Shown here: piece after piece, positions 13,722 to 21,664 of the stretch
Numbering within the stretch: the first letter of the stretch is position 1
Layout: each line of letters begins with the position of its first letter
Source: JBHEMT01 sp046262435
GTDB taxonomy: Bacteria > Chloroflexota > Dormibacteria > Aeolococcales > Aeolococcaceae
DNA: 21,664 bases
Assembly (NCBI GenBank): GCA_046262435.1
Contig: JBHEMT010000008.1
Coordinates: 1-21,664 of the forward strand
Direction of reading: 5' to 3'
Notes under the pieces: generated by a model
Told to the model about the DNA's origin: nothing
What the model saw: the letters and a program-made list of their open reading frames with translations, nothing else
Database searches by the model: none
Position numbers and translations under genes: made by a program

Positions 13722-15591
13722 GAACGCAGCACCGCTCTCCGTGGTCCCGATGCCGCTGCTGACCGTGGACGGCCCTGGACTGCTACTCGGCCTGCAGAGC
13801 GCGCTTGCGTGGCTCCAGGAGAACCAGGATCAGGCCAACGACCTCAACGTCTTCCCGGTGCCTGACGGCGACACCGGCTCGAACATGTACCTGACCCTGC
13901 GCTCGGCGGTCGAGGACGCCGCCCGAGCGGCGGAGCCGGGCAGCGCCGCCTCGGTGCTGACCGCCGCCGCGCGAGGCTCGCTGATGGGCGCTCGGGGCAA
14001 CAGTGGGGTGATCCTCTCCCAGGTGCTGCGCGGCCTCGCCCAGGGGCTCGATGGCCAGAGCGAGATGGACGCCGCCCGGTTCGCCACCGCGCTCGGCGCT
14101 GCGTCGACGGTGGCTTACAAGGCGGTGATGAAGCCCACCGAGGGGACCATTCTCACCGTGGTTCGGGACGCCGCCGAGGCCGCTCGGCGCGCCGCCGCCC
14201 AGAGCGACGACCTGCGCCTGGTCCTTGAGCGCACGGTGAGTGAGGCGCACGCGGCCGTGGAGCGCACCACCGACCAGCTTGCGGTGCTCCGCGAGGCAGG
14301 CGTGGTGGACGCCGGTGGCTTCGGCTTCGCGGTGATCGTCGACGGCCTGGCCAGGGCGCTTTCGGATCCGGAGAGCGTGGGCGGTGACTTTCTCGCCGAC
14401 GGCCCGCGCCGCCGCACTGGGGAGCCCCCGGTCCGTCCGCCCCGCGGGGCAGGCAACAATCGCCAGAACGAGGCCGCGGTGGCGCAGCCGGCGCGGCGCG
14501 GCGCGGCCGCGGTCGCCGAACCCGAGGGGGGGTGGGGATACTGCACCGAGTTCCTCATCCACGGACCCGGCCTCGAGGTCGACCGAATCCGCGATTCGCT
14601 GGCCCCTCGCGGAGAGTCGGCCCTGGTGGTCGGCGACGAGGAGCTGGTCCGGGTCCACATCCACACCTTCGAACCCGCTGTGCTGATCGGTGCCGCGGCC
14701 GAGCTTGGCCGGCTGAGCAAGCTCAAGGTCGAGGACATGTCGGCGCAGCACCACGACGTGCGTGACCGTGCCGATGCTGCCGAACGTCAGCCGGATGGCG
14801 ACGGGCTGGACACCGGCGAGGAAGTGGGCGCCGAGGGTGCGCCGGGCGCGGACGGGCACGCGGGAGCCGGCGGCGCGACGGGGGCCCGCTCAGAGGCCGC
14901 CGGCCGATCCTGGCCCGAGCCGGCGGTGGTGAGTAAGCCGCTGGGGGTGGTGTCCGTCTCCCCCGGCGAGGGCTTTGCCGCGATCCTGCGCAGCCTGGGC
15001 ACCGACGGTACCGTCGAGGGCGGCCAGACCATGAACCCCTCGATCGAGGATCTGCTCCGTGCAGTCCAGGCCGCCGCGGCAGAACGGGTCATCCTGCTGC
15101 CCAACAACGGCAACGTGATTCTCACCGCCGACCAGGTGAACGGACTGGCCGACGGGGTCGACGTGCGGGTGGTGCCGACCCGCAACCTGCCCCAGGGGAT
15201 CAGCGCGCTACTCGCCTTCGACCCCGCCGCCTCCCTGGAGGAGAACTGCACGAGGATGGCCGCGGCGGCGGAGGCTGTGCGCGCGGTGGAGGTAACCCGG
15301 GCGGTCCGCGATGCCACCGCCAACGGGCTCAGCATCCGCACCGGCGACGTTATCGCCCTGGTCGACGACGAGATCACCCAGGCAGGGGACGACGAGGGCG
15401 CTGTGATTGAGGCGGTGCTGCGCAACCTGGCCGAGCCGCCCGAGCTGGTGACCGTGTACCGCGGCGCGGAGGTGGGGGACGCGCAGGCGCAGTCACTGGT
15501 GGGCACACTCCAGACCGCCCACCCCGGCGTGGAGTTCGAGCTGCAGGACGGCGGCCAGCTCCACTATCCCTATGTGCTCTCGCTGGAGTGA
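13708..15591 (+). CDS. fakA: Fatty acid kinase catalytic subunit FakA (DAK2 type)
   Basis: A 627-residue kinase that phosphorylates fatty acids held by a FakB (DegV) partner, feeding exogenous acyl chains to phospholipid synthesis. The N-terminal Dak2 domain has NVFPVPDGDTG (47-57) for Mg-ATP, GARGNSGVILSQ (94-105) and KPTEGT (142-147). The middle domain keeps the zinc ligands known from staphylococcal FakA: Cys279 (GYCTEF) and His317/His319 (VHIHT). A C-terminal DegV-like lobe starts near 410 (GVVSVSPGEGF, LPNNGNV). Two low-complexity inserts (about 232-275, Arg/Pro/Ala; about 352-405, Gly/Ala/acidic) make it longer than the roughly 550 residues I expect. GTG 13708 has a GGAGGG site. The next gene is its likely partner. 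Confidence 0.92.
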   Translation: MPGAENAAPLSVVPMPLLTVDGPGLLLGLQSALAWLQENQDQANDLNVFPVPDGDTGSNMYLTLRSAVEDAARAAEPGSAASVLTAAARGSLMGARGNSGVILSQVLRGLAQGLDGQSEMDAARFATALGAASTVAYKAVMKPTEGTILTVVRDAAEAARRAAAQSDDLRLVLERTVSEAHAAVERTTDQLAVLREAGVVDAGGFGFAVIVDGLARALSDPESVGGDFLADGPRRRTGEPPVRPPRGAGNNRQNEAAVAQPARRGAAAVAEPEGGWGYCTEFLIHGPGLEVDRIRDSLAPRGESALVVGDEELVRVHIHTFEPAVLIGAAAELGRLSKLKVEDMSAQHHDVRDRADAAERQPDGDGLDTGEEVGAEGAPGADGHAGAGGATGARSEAAGRSWPEPAVVSKPLGVVSVSPGEGFAAILRSLGTDGTVEGGQTMNPSIEDLLRAVQAAAAERVILLPNNGNVILTADQVNGLADGVDVRVVPTRNLPQGISALLAFDPAASLEENCTRMAAAAEAVRAVEVTRAVRDATANGLSIRTGDVIALVDDEITQAGDDEGAVIEAVLRNLAEPPELVTVYRGAEVGDAQAQSLVGTLQTAHPGVEFELQDGGQLHYPYVLSLE

Positions 15592-16427
15592 GCGTGCTCC
15601 GCGTTGTCACCGACAGCACCTCCGACCTCGAGCCCGACAAGGCGGCCGGCCTTGGGGTGTCGGTGGTCCCGCTCACCGTCCGCTTCGGAGACGAGCAGTT
15701 CCGCGACCAGCTCGACCTCGCCGGTCCCGAGTTCTACACGCGGCTGCTGAGTTCCGCGGTCAACCCGACCACGTCACAGCCGGCCCCGGCCGCCTTTGCC
15801 GAGATCTACCGTGACCTGCTCGCGGCGGGCGCCGAGGGCGTGGTCAGCATCCACATACCGCCCGGGTTGAGCGGCACCCTTCAGTCGGCCACGCTGGCCG
15901 CCCGGGAGGTCGATGAGGCCCGAGTTCGTGCGGTCGACGGCGGCACCGTGAGCATCGGTCTGCAGTTCCTTGTCGAAGCGGCGCTGCGCGACATCGACGC
16001 CGGTTGTGATCTGGACGAGGTTGTCCGCAACGTTGAGAGCCGGCGAGAGCGGGTGGGGCTCTACGTGCTCTTCGACACCCTCACCTACCTGCAGCGAGGG
16101 GGCCGGATCGGTCGCGCCAAGGCGTTCGTGGGCGGCATCCTGCAGACCAAGCCCGTGCTCAGCGTTCGCGGCGAGGTGGCTCCGGTGGCGAACGTCCGCA
16201 CCCGGCAGCAGGGCTACAACAAGCTGCTCGAGCTGGTCGGTGCCGAGGGTGATCTCGAGGCGGTGGGGGTGATGTCCACCGACGACCCGGCGCAGGGCGA
16301 GGCGGTGGCGGCCAGGCTGGCCCCGCTCTATCCCGGGCTCAAGATCGTCCAGGGCGGCATCGGCCCCGTGGTCGGCACCTACGCAGGCCCCGGCGCGGTC
16401 GGGGTGGGCTACCTCCGGCGCGGCTGA
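15588..16427 (+). CDS. fakB: DegV-family fatty-acid-binding protein (FakB-like)
   Basis: A 279-residue DegV protein that would bind a fatty acid and present it to FakA. Family landmarks are VVTDSTSDL (6-14), TTSQPAP (61-67), LSGTLQSA with Ser95 (94-101), DTLTYLQRGGRIG with Arg170 (163-175), KPVLSV (188-193) and GPVVGTYAGPGAVG near the end. The conserved Ser and Arg that contact the acyl carboxylate in characterised FakB proteins are both present. It overlaps fakA by 4 bases (GTGA), strongly suggesting a working pair. Chain-length preference cannot be read from the sequence. Confidence 0.9.
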   Translation: MSVLRVVTDSTSDLEPDKAAGLGVSVVPLTVRFGDEQFRDQLDLAGPEFYTRLLSSAVNPTTSQPAPAAFAEIYRDLLAAGAEGVVSIHIPPGLSGTLQSATLAAREVDEARVRAVDGGTVSIGLQFLVEAALRDIDAGCDLDEVVRNVESRRERVGLYVLFDTLTYLQRGGRIGRAKAFVGGILQTKPVLSVRGEVAPVANVRTRQQGYNKLLELVGAEGDLEAVGVMSTDDPAQGEAVAARLAPLYPGLKIVQGGIGPVVGTYAGPGAVGVGYLRRG

Positions 16428-16463
16428 GGCGGTCGCCGGACCGGTGGCTATGCTCACCCGGAG

Positions 16464-18539
16464 ATGACCCCGCGCGCGCCGACTCAAGCGGCTGCGGCGC
16501 CGGGGCTCGACACCCCGGTTGACCAGCTGGCGGGTGTCGGCGCGCGCCAGGGTCAGCGGCTGGCGCGGCTGGGCATTGCCACAGTCCGGGATCTGCTGTA
16601 CCACCTGCCGCGGCGCTACGAGGACACCCGCGACATCGCCCCGCTGGCCAGCCTGCAGCCGGGTGCTGAGCAGACGGTGCGGGCCACGGTGGCCGGCGTC
16701 ACCCTGCGCCGCAGCCCCTACAAACGGATGGTGCTGGTCGAGGCGGCGCTGGAGGACGGCGGCTCGCGGGCAAGCGCTGTCTGGTTCAACCAGCCGTTTC
16801 TCGCGCGCCAGCTGGCCGCGGGCCAGGAGCTGGTGCTCAGCGGCAAGGTGGAGGCGGGTCGATCCGGCCTGACCCTGCGCAACCCCAAGTGGGAACGGTT
16901 GAGCGGGGAGCAGCGTCACGTCGGCCGCCTGGCAGCTGTCTACCCCGAAACCGATGGGGTCAGCTCGCGCTTTCTCCGGGCCCGCATCGAGCCCCTGCTG
17001 CCCCTCACGGCGGGGTTGCCCGACCCGCTCCCTCCCGAGGTTCGACTGCACGAGCGGCTGCCCGAGCTGGCCGCCGCCCTGCGCGAGATCCACCTCCCGA
17101 CCGACCCCGTGGCGCGCGATGCGGGTCTCGAACGGATCGCCTTCGAGGAGCTGTTTCTGCTCCAGCTTGCCGCCCTGCGCGCTCGCCGCCGGCGCCTGGC
17201 GGGGCACGGCGTGGTGGTGCCCTATGACGTGGAGGTGGCCCGCGAGTTCGCCGCCGCGTTGCCCTTCCGGCTGACGGACGCGCAACGGGTTGCCGGCCAC
17301 GAGATCCTCGGCGACCTCGCCGGTGCGGGCCCGATGAACCGACTGCTGCAGGGAGACGTGGGCAGCGGCAAGACTGTGGTCGCCGCACTGGCCGCCCTGA
17401 TGGCGGCGCGGGCCGGATTCCAGACCGCGGTCATGGCGCCAACCGAGATCCTTGCGCGGCAGCATCACCGGACTCTCGAGGTGCTGCTCGGGCAGCACGG
17501 CGTGGGCACTCGATTGCTTCTCGGCAGCACCCCGGCGCGGGCGCGTCGGGAGGTGCTCGAGGGCCTGGCGACCGGCCAGGACCAGGTGGTGGTCGGCACC
17601 CACGCACTCATCGAGGATGACGTGCGGCTGGTCGCGCTGGGCATGGTCGTGGTCGACGAGCAGCACCGATTTGGGGTGACCCAGCGGCAGCGGTTGCGTC
17701 GCAAGGCAGCGCTGCTCCCCAACTTCCTGGCGATGACCGCCACCCCCATCCCGCGTTCCCTGGCGCTGACCCTGTACGGCGACGTCAATGTCAGCGAATT
17801 ACGCGAGCTGCCCCCGGGTCGTACCCCGGTGACCACCCGGCTGGTGCCGCCGACCCAGCGGGCCGCGGCCTATGACTTCGTCAGGGAGCAGGTGGCGCAG
17901 GGCCGACAGGCGTTCGTGATCTGCCCGGTCATCGACGAGTCGGACAAGCTCGGAGTGCGGAGCGCCACCGTGGAATACGAGCGCCTGCACACCGAGGTGT
18001 TTCCCGACCTGCGCGTGGAACTGCTCCACGGCCGGCTGGCGAGCCGGGACAAGGAGGCGCGCATGGACAGCTTCAGCGCCGGCGAGGTGGACGTGCTGGT
18101 CGCCACCAGCGTGGTGGAGGTCGGGGTCGACGTGCCCAACGCCACCCTGATGCTGATCGAGGGCAGCGAGCGCTTCGGTCTGGCTCAGCTCCACCAGTTC
18201 CGCGGCCGGGTGGGCCGCGGGAGTCATGCCTCCTACTGCCTGCTCTTCCAGGGCTCCCCCGACGAGGCGGGCGCGCATCGTCTTGAGGCGGTGGCGGCCA
18301 CGTCGAGCGGGTTCGAGCTCGCCGACATCGACCTGCGTCTTCGCGGTGCCGGCGACGTTGCCGGGCTGCGCCAGCACGGGGTGCCCAGCCTGCGGGCCGC
18401 GGACCTGCTGGACACGGCGATGCTGGCGCGGAGCCGGACCAGCGCCGAAGCGTGGCTGGAGCGGGACCCCGAGCTGGCCGGCTGGACGCCGCTGGCCGAG
18501 GCGATGAACGGGCTCAACGCCGTCCTCGATCTCGACTGA
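16464..18539 (+). CDS. recG: ATP-dependent DNA helicase RecG
   Basis: A 691-residue helicase that reverses stalled replication forks and remodels branched DNA. The N-terminal wedge/OB region covers about 20-230 (QLAGVGARQGQRLARLGIATVRDLLYHLPRRYED). Walker A is GDVGSGKT (297-304), the DExH box is DEQH followed by RFGV (398-404), motif III is TATPIPRS (425-432), and late motifs read VATSVVEVGVDVPNAT and QFRGRVGRGSHASYC. The length matches E. coli RecG. ATG 16464 is chosen; a -10-like TATGCT (16449-16454) lies 9 nt before it, giving a very short leader. It overlaps rsmD by one base. Confidence 0.97.
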   Translation: MTPRAPTQAAAAPGLDTPVDQLAGVGARQGQRLARLGIATVRDLLYHLPRRYEDTRDIAPLASLQPGAEQTVRATVAGVTLRRSPYKRMVLVEAALEDGGSRASAVWFNQPFLARQLAAGQELVLSGKVEAGRSGLTLRNPKWERLSGEQRHVGRLAAVYPETDGVSSRFLRARIEPLLPLTAGLPDPLPPEVRLHERLPELAAALREIHLPTDPVARDAGLERIAFEELFLLQLAALRARRRRLAGHGVVVPYDVEVAREFAAALPFRLTDAQRVAGHEILGDLAGAGPMNRLLQGDVGSGKTVVAALAALMAARAGFQTAVMAPTEILARQHHRTLEVLLGQHGVGTRLLLGSTPARARREVLEGLATGQDQVVVGTHALIEDDVRLVALGMVVVDEQHRFGVTQRQRLRRKAALLPNFLAMTATPIPRSLALTLYGDVNVSELRELPPGRTPVTTRLVPPTQRAAAYDFVREQVAQGRQAFVICPVIDESDKLGVRSATVEYERLHTEVFPDLRVELLHGRLASRDKEARMDSFSAGEVDVLVATSVVEVGVDVPNATLMLIEGSERFGLAQLHQFRGRVGRGSHASYCLLFQGSPDEAGAHRLEAVAATSSGFELADIDLRLRGAGDVAGLRQHGVPSLRAADLLDTAMLARSRTSAEAWLERDPELAGWTPLAEAMNGLNAVLDLD

Positions 18540-19117
18540 TGGCCGAGACCCGGATCACCGCCGGCGTGTGGCGAGGCCGGGTGGTCTACACCGGTCGCTC
18601 GATGGCCACCCGGCCGACCACCGCGCGGGTGCGCGAGGCGCTGTTCAACATCCTCGGGGCAACGGTGGCGAGGGCCCGCGTCCTCGACCTGTTTGCGGGC
18701 GCGGGAACGATCGGGTTCGAGGCCCTCTCCCGGGGGGCAGCGGCGGTTACGTTCGTGGAGCGTGACCGTCCCGCTGCAGCATTGATCACCCGTACCGCAG
18801 GTCATCTCGGCTGCGCCGACCGGGTGCGCTTGGTCGTCGACGACGTGGCTGGCTGGATCACCCGCCACCAGACCGAGGTCAGGGCGGTCGATCTCTGCTA
18901 CGTCGACGCCCCGTACGGCGACGATGGTATCGACCAGGTGCTGGCTCGCCTCGGCGGCTGTGCCCCCGCGCTGGTCGTGTGCGAACATCACCGCGCCCGG
19001 CGCCTGCCCGACCGGGCTGGTGGGCTGGAGCGCACCCGCCAGGCGGGCTATGGGATGGCGCAGCTCAGCTTCTACAGGCGGGGCGCCGAGAGCACCGGGA
19101 GGGAGGGGCGTGGCTGA
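18539..19117 (+). CDS. rsmD: 16S rRNA (guanine966-N2)-methyltransferase RsmD
   Basis: A 192-residue methyltransferase that modifies G966 of 16S rRNA. RPTTARVREALFNIL (25-39) and DLFAGAGTIGFEALSRGA (50-67) are typical RsmD segments; the latter binds SAM. The catalytic motif normally reads N/D-P-P-Y but is D-A-P-Y here (123-126), an uncommon but tolerated-looking change. The C-terminal CEH and GLERTRQAGYGMAQLSFYR agree with the family. It starts in the recG stop (TGATG) and overlaps coaD by 8 bases. recG-rsmD-coaD order is common in Gram-positive lineages. Confidence 0.93.
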   Translation: MAETRITAGVWRGRVVYTGRSMATRPTTARVREALFNILGATVARARVLDLFAGAGTIGFEALSRGAAAVTFVERDRPAAALITRTAGHLGCADRVRLVVDDVAGWITRHQTEVRAVDLCYVDAPYGDDGIDQVLARLGGCAPALVVCEHHRARRLPDRAGGLERTRQAGYGMAQLSFYRRGAESTGREGRG

Positions 19118-19610
19118 GCGTATCGCGCTCTACCCCGGAAGCTTTGACCCGGTGACCCTCGGGCACCTCGACATCCTCGAACGGGCCACCCTGATCTTCG
19201 ACCACGTCGTGGTCGCGGTGCTCGAGAACACGCGCAAGGCCGCCCTCTTCAGCGTCGAGGAGCGCGTCCAGCTGATCCGTGAGAGCGTGGATGGCAACCC
19301 ACGGGTCGAGGTATCCACCTTCAACGGGCTCACCGTCGAATGCGCCCGCGCGGCTGGCGCCACCGCCATCGTGCGCGGCCTCCGCGCCACCAGCGACTTC
19401 GAGAACGAGTTTCAGATGGCCCTGATGAACCGGCGGCTGGCGCCCGACGTGCACACCGTCTTCCTGATGACCTCGTTCTCCAACGTGTACATCTCCTCGT
19501 CGATGATCAAGGAGGTGTGCCGGCACGGGGCCAATATCGACGACTTCGTCCCGGCTCCGAGTGCACGGGCGCTCAACGAGCGCATCGGCGGGAGGGGCAG
19601 CACCGGGTGA
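19110..19610 (+). CDS. coaD: Phosphopantetheine adenylyltransferase
   Basis: A 166-residue enzyme that transfers AMP from ATP to 4'-phosphopantetheine, the penultimate step of coenzyme A synthesis. The nucleotide-binding GSFDPVTLGH (10-19) with His19, the RGLRATSDFENE substrate segment (89-100) and ISSSMIKEV (128-136) are all present. GTG 19110 has GGGAGG 2-3 bases before the usual spacing and lies inside the end of rsmD. Length and C-terminus are normal. It overlaps the next gene by 4 bases. Confidence 0.96.
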   Translation: MAERIALYPGSFDPVTLGHLDILERATLIFDHVVVAVLENTRKAALFSVEERVQLIRESVDGNPRVEVSTFNGLTVECARAAGATAIVRGLRATSDFENEFQMALMNRRLAPDVHTVFLMTSFSNVYISSSMIKEVCRHGANIDDFVPAPSARALNERIGGRGSTG

Positions 19611-20164
19611 GCGATGCCGCCGACGCGATGGCGCTGCTGCGCATCCTCGATGAGCTGGAGGCGCTGCTCACCCAGGGCCGCCGCATTCCGCTGACCCAGA
19701 GCGTGGCGGTTCCGGAGGAGGTGGCACTCGACCTGCTTGACCAGGCCCGCAGTGAGCTGCCCGCCTCGGTGCGCCAGGCGACCGACCTGCTCGAGGGACG
19801 CGGCCGGCTGCTCGACCAGGCGCAGGCGGAGGCGGACCGGGTGGTTGCCGAGGCGGACCTGGCTGCGCAGCGCACCATCGCCGGTGCCCGGGAGGCGGCC
19901 AACCGGGTGCAGGAGGCGGCGGCGGACCACGCCAGGGTCCTGGTCGCCGAGCACGTGATCAGTCGCGAGGCCGAGCAGCGGGCCGCGGCAACTGCGACGG
20001 CGGCGGATGCCGAGGCTGCGCGAACCCGGGCGGAGAGTGAGGCCTACGCGCGGCAGGTGCTGGAGCGGCTCGAGGCCGAGTTGGATCGCGTGCGTGGGAC
20101 GGTGCAGGAGGCCCTCGCCGGGCTCCCCGGCACCGGCCCGCCGGCGGGACGCAGGCGGCGCTGA
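19607..20164 (+). CDS. Coiled-coil protein (DivIVA-like, coaD-linked)
   Basis: A 185-residue, mostly helical protein. A short N-terminal helix (MALLRILDELEALLTQGRRIP) and a PLTQSVAVPEEVALDLLDQARSELPASVRQA segment precede a long Ala/Glu/Arg coiled coil (about 60-170) and a Pro/Arg tail. Actinomycetota carry a similar protein after coaD, variously annotated as DivIVA-like or as an ATP synthase subunit b relative; the match here is by position and general character. It is probably a cell-division or envelope-associated scaffold, but no function is shown. The GTG start overlaps coaD (GTGA). Confidence 0.7.
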   Translation: MSDAADAMALLRILDELEALLTQGRRIPLTQSVAVPEEVALDLLDQARSELPASVRQATDLLEGRGRLLDQAQAEADRVVAEADLAAQRTIAGAREAANRVQEAAADHARVLVAEHVISREAEQRAAATATAADAEAARTRAESEAYARQVLERLEAELDRVRGTVQEALAGLPGTGPPAGRRRR

Positions 20165-20213
20165 GGGGCGGTGCGCGGTTGCCGCTTCCGGGCAGCCTCC
20201 GGCAGGGCTCCCG

Positions 20214-20219
20214 TATACT
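20214..20219 (+). promoter_or_regulatory. -10-like element upstream of rpmF
   Basis: TATACT, one base off the TATAAT consensus, lies 46 bases before the rpmF start in a GC-rich gap. No convincing -35 is visible; the candidates at the right distance are weak. It would give a leader of about 40 nt carrying the ribosome site GAGAGG. Confidence 0.45.
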
Positions 20220-20265
20220 CCCGGTGAGCTCGCACCCGCATCGGCGCGCGCCATGAGAGGCCTTC

Positions 20266-20442
20266 ATGCCAGTCCCCAAACAACGAACCTCAAAGCAGCG
20301 GCGCGACTATCGCCGCTCGCATCACGCGCTGACCGCGCCCGCGCTTGTGCCCTGCTCGCAGTGCCGGCAGCCCAAGCGCGCCCACCATGTGTGCCGGAAC
20401 TGCGGCACCTACAACGGTCGTGAGGTCATCGTCACCGAGTAG
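20266..20442 (+). CDS. rpmF: Large ribosomal subunit protein bL32
   Basis: A 58-residue ribosomal protein L32. MPVPKQRTSKQRRDYRRSHH is the diagnostic start. Two cysteine pairs (30, 33, 43, 46) form the zinc ribbon, and the GTYNGREVI ending is typical. ATG 20266 has GAGAGG 5 nt upstream. The gene normally preceding rpmF (yceD, DUF177) and the one often following (plsX) are both absent here; fabD starts 45 bases downstream. Confidence 0.97.
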   Translation: MPVPKQRTSKQRRDYRRSHHALTAPALVPCSQCRQPKRAHHVCRNCGTYNGREVIVTE

Positions 20443-20487
20443 GTTCGGTGGCGATCAGCGTGTCCTCCCCGCAGCGAGCCTGACGAC

Positions 20488-21417
20488 GTGACTCGCGTCG
20501 CCCTCCTCTTTCCCGGCCAGGGCAGCCAGGCCGCAGGGATGGCCGACGGACTGCTCGAGGGGGCGGGTGCAGAGCACCTGCTCGAGGCTGCGCAAGCTGA
20601 AGGGCTCGATCTGCGCAGGGCGCTGGCCGGCGACAGCGAGGCACTCCGGCCGACCGAGGTGGCGCAACCGGCGCTGCTCTTCGTCGAGACTCTCCTGGCG
20701 GCACCGCTGCTCGGGCTCCCAGGCCTGGTGGCGACCGCCGGCCACAGCGTCGGTGAGTACGCTGCCCTGGTCGCGGCCGGGGCCTTGCTTCCCGCCCAGG
20801 CGATGCGCCTGGTGACCCGGCGGGGGCAGGCGATGTCGGGGATGCGTGACGGCGGCATGCTCGCCCTGGTCGGCGCCGACCCCGAGCTGGCCGGGCGGGT
20901 CTGCGCTGAGGCCGGCGCGTCGGGAACGCTGGTGGTGGCCAACCTCAACGCACCCGGGCAGGTGGTGCTCAGTGGCAGTCGCGAGGCCATCAGCGCCGCT
21001 GCCGGCGTTGCCCGCCGGCTCGGCGTGAGGCGGGCGCTTCCGCTCAACGTCAGCGGCGCCTTCCACTCCCCGCTGATGGCTGCCGCCGGGACGGCGTTCG
21101 CCGAACTGCTCGCCAGCGAGCCCTTCGGGCAGGCATCGCCGCCGGTGGTGTGCAACGTCGACGCCAGCGCCCAACGCGACGGCGACGCCCTGCGTGAGCG
21201 GCTCGCCGGCCAGCTCGTTTCGCCGGTGCGCTGGGCCGACTCGGTGCGCACCATGGTGGACGACCTCGGTGCCGAGCTGCTCGTCGAGGTCGGCCCCGGG
21301 TCGGTGCTCAGCGGGCTGGTGCGGCGAATCGCCCCCGAGGTGGAGGTGCGCGCGGTCGCCGATCCAGCTGCGGCGGTGGCGCTGGTGGGCGAGCTGCGGG
21401 TGCCGGTTCGTGGCTGA
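20488..21417 (+). CDS. fabD: Malonyl-CoA:ACP transacylase
   Basis: A 309-residue enzyme that moves malonyl groups from CoA to acyl carrier protein for fatty-acid synthesis. GQGSQ (10-14), the nucleophile Ser87 in GHSVGEY (85-91), the malonate-binding Arg112 region (RRGQAM) and the catalytic His193 (GAFHSPLM, 190-197) are present. VEVGPGSVLSGLVRRI near the C-terminus is typical. The GTG start at 20488 places the first strand (TRVALLFPG) correctly. The stop lies 8 bases inside the fabG start, so the two are probably translated together. Confidence 0.96.
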   Translation: MTRVALLFPGQGSQAAGMADGLLEGAGAEHLLEAAQAEGLDLRRALAGDSEALRPTEVAQPALLFVETLLAAPLLGLPGLVATAGHSVGEYAALVAAGALLPAQAMRLVTRRGQAMSGMRDGGMLALVGADPELAGRVCAEAGASGTLVVANLNAPGQVVLSGSREAISAAAGVARRLGVRRALPLNVSGAFHSPLMAAAGTAFAELLASEPFGQASPPVVCNVDASAQRDGDALRERLAGQLVSPVRWADSVRTMVDDLGAELLVEVGPGSVLSGLVRRIAPEVEVRAVADPAAAVALVGELRVPVRG

Positions 21418-21664
21418 GGTTCTCGCCGGGCGCGTCGCTCTGGTGACCGGTGGTTCGCGGGGCATCGGCCGCGCCGCCGCGGAGGCACTCGCCGGCGCCG
21501 GCGCCGCGGTGGCGGTGGCCTACGGCGCCAACCGTGAAGCCGCCGAGCAGGTGTCCGCGCGCATTCGCGCGGCAGGCGGCACGGCGACCACCGTCGCGGC
21601 GGACCTCGCCGACGCGGCTGCGGCCGGGTCCCTGGTGCCGCGCACCATCGAGGCGCTGGGCCGC
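21410..21664 (+). CDS. fabG: 3-oxoacyl-ACP reductase FabG, N-terminal part (cut by window edge)
   Basis: The first 85 codons of a short-chain dehydrogenase, open to the window end. The Rossmann motif TGGSRGIG is at residues 13-20, and AAVAVAYGANREAAEQV and TVAADLADAAA (the Asp that contacts the adenine) follow in the right order. With fabD upstream, reduction of 3-oxoacyl-ACP in fatty-acid elongation is the likely role; the catalytic Ser-Tyr-Lys lies beyond the window. The GTG start is inside the fabD 3' end. Confidence 0.9.
   Translation, partial: MAEVLAGRVALVTGGSRGIGRAAAEALAGAGAAVAVAYGANREAAEQVSARIRAAGGTATTVAADLADAAAAGSLVPRTIEALGR

Noticed and set aside
15774..17666. A 630-codon open frame on the minus strand across fakB and recG
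   Set aside because: It lies antisense to two genes with full sets of family motifs. Its translation is low-complexity and shows no recognisable domain. Long antisense open frames are expected at this GC content.

Overview
This is a GC-rich bacterial chromosome segment with densely packed, often overlapping genes. Most start codons are ATG or GTG, and two are read with overlaps of 4 bases or fewer in long runs. It opens inside a ribosomal RNA operon: the last ~585 nt of 23S rRNA, then 5S rRNA. The gene content suggests a deep-branching, probably single-membrane lineage of the Actinomycetota / Chloroflexota / Dormibacterota type. The clues are the asp23-fakA-fakB-recG order, zinc-ribbon L28 and L32, a coaD-linked coiled-coil protein, Tad-type motor genes without a secretin, and leaderless-looking promoters. 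The assignment is an inference; no phylogeny was run.

Layout. (1) 1-917: 23S 3' end and 5S. (2) 1008-1472, minus: a lipoprotein of the DUF3465 type. (3) 1648-5446: a compact four-gene cluster for a Tad/Flp-like pilus or secretion motor (CpaB-like, CpaF ATPase, TadB-like, TadC-like), with a strong promoter/operator candidate in front. (4) 5510-5596: tRNA-Leu with the rare anticodon AAG. (5) 5685-6955: folE and an overlapping unknown membrane protein gene. (6) 7014-7226, minus: a 70-residue two-helix membrane protein. (7) 7301-12001: rlmN followed by a complete riboflavin set, ribD-ribE-ribBA-ribH. (8) 12036-12974: a BtuF-like protein with no signal peptide. (9) 12989-13177, minus: rpmB, divergent from asp23. 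(10) 13317-16427: asp23-like, fakA and fakB-like genes for fatty-acid phosphorylation. (11) 16464-20164: recG-rsmD-coaD-coiled-coil protein. (12) 20266-21664: rpmF, fabD and the start of fabG, running off the window edge.

How the genes work together. Most of the window is housekeeping: translation (rRNA, tRNA-Leu, L28, L32, and the rRNA modification enzymes RlmN and RsmD), cofactors (folate/pterin entry through FolE, the complete riboflavin route, CoA through CoaD), DNA repair (RecG) and fatty-acid metabolism (FakA/FakB recycling exogenous fatty acids; FabD/FabG elongating new ones). The accessory parts are the reduced Tad-like cluster, the DUF3465 lipoprotein and the small membrane proteins.

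No transposon, CRISPR array, phage gene or broken gene was seen, and no gene-free stretch exceeds 300 bases. I did not find a clearly new defence or metabolic system. The best leads are the AAG tRNA-Leu, the palindrome-loaded promoter of the minimal Tad cluster, the recurrent TANNNT-N7-start leaderless pattern, and the missing yceD/plsX genes around rpmF.
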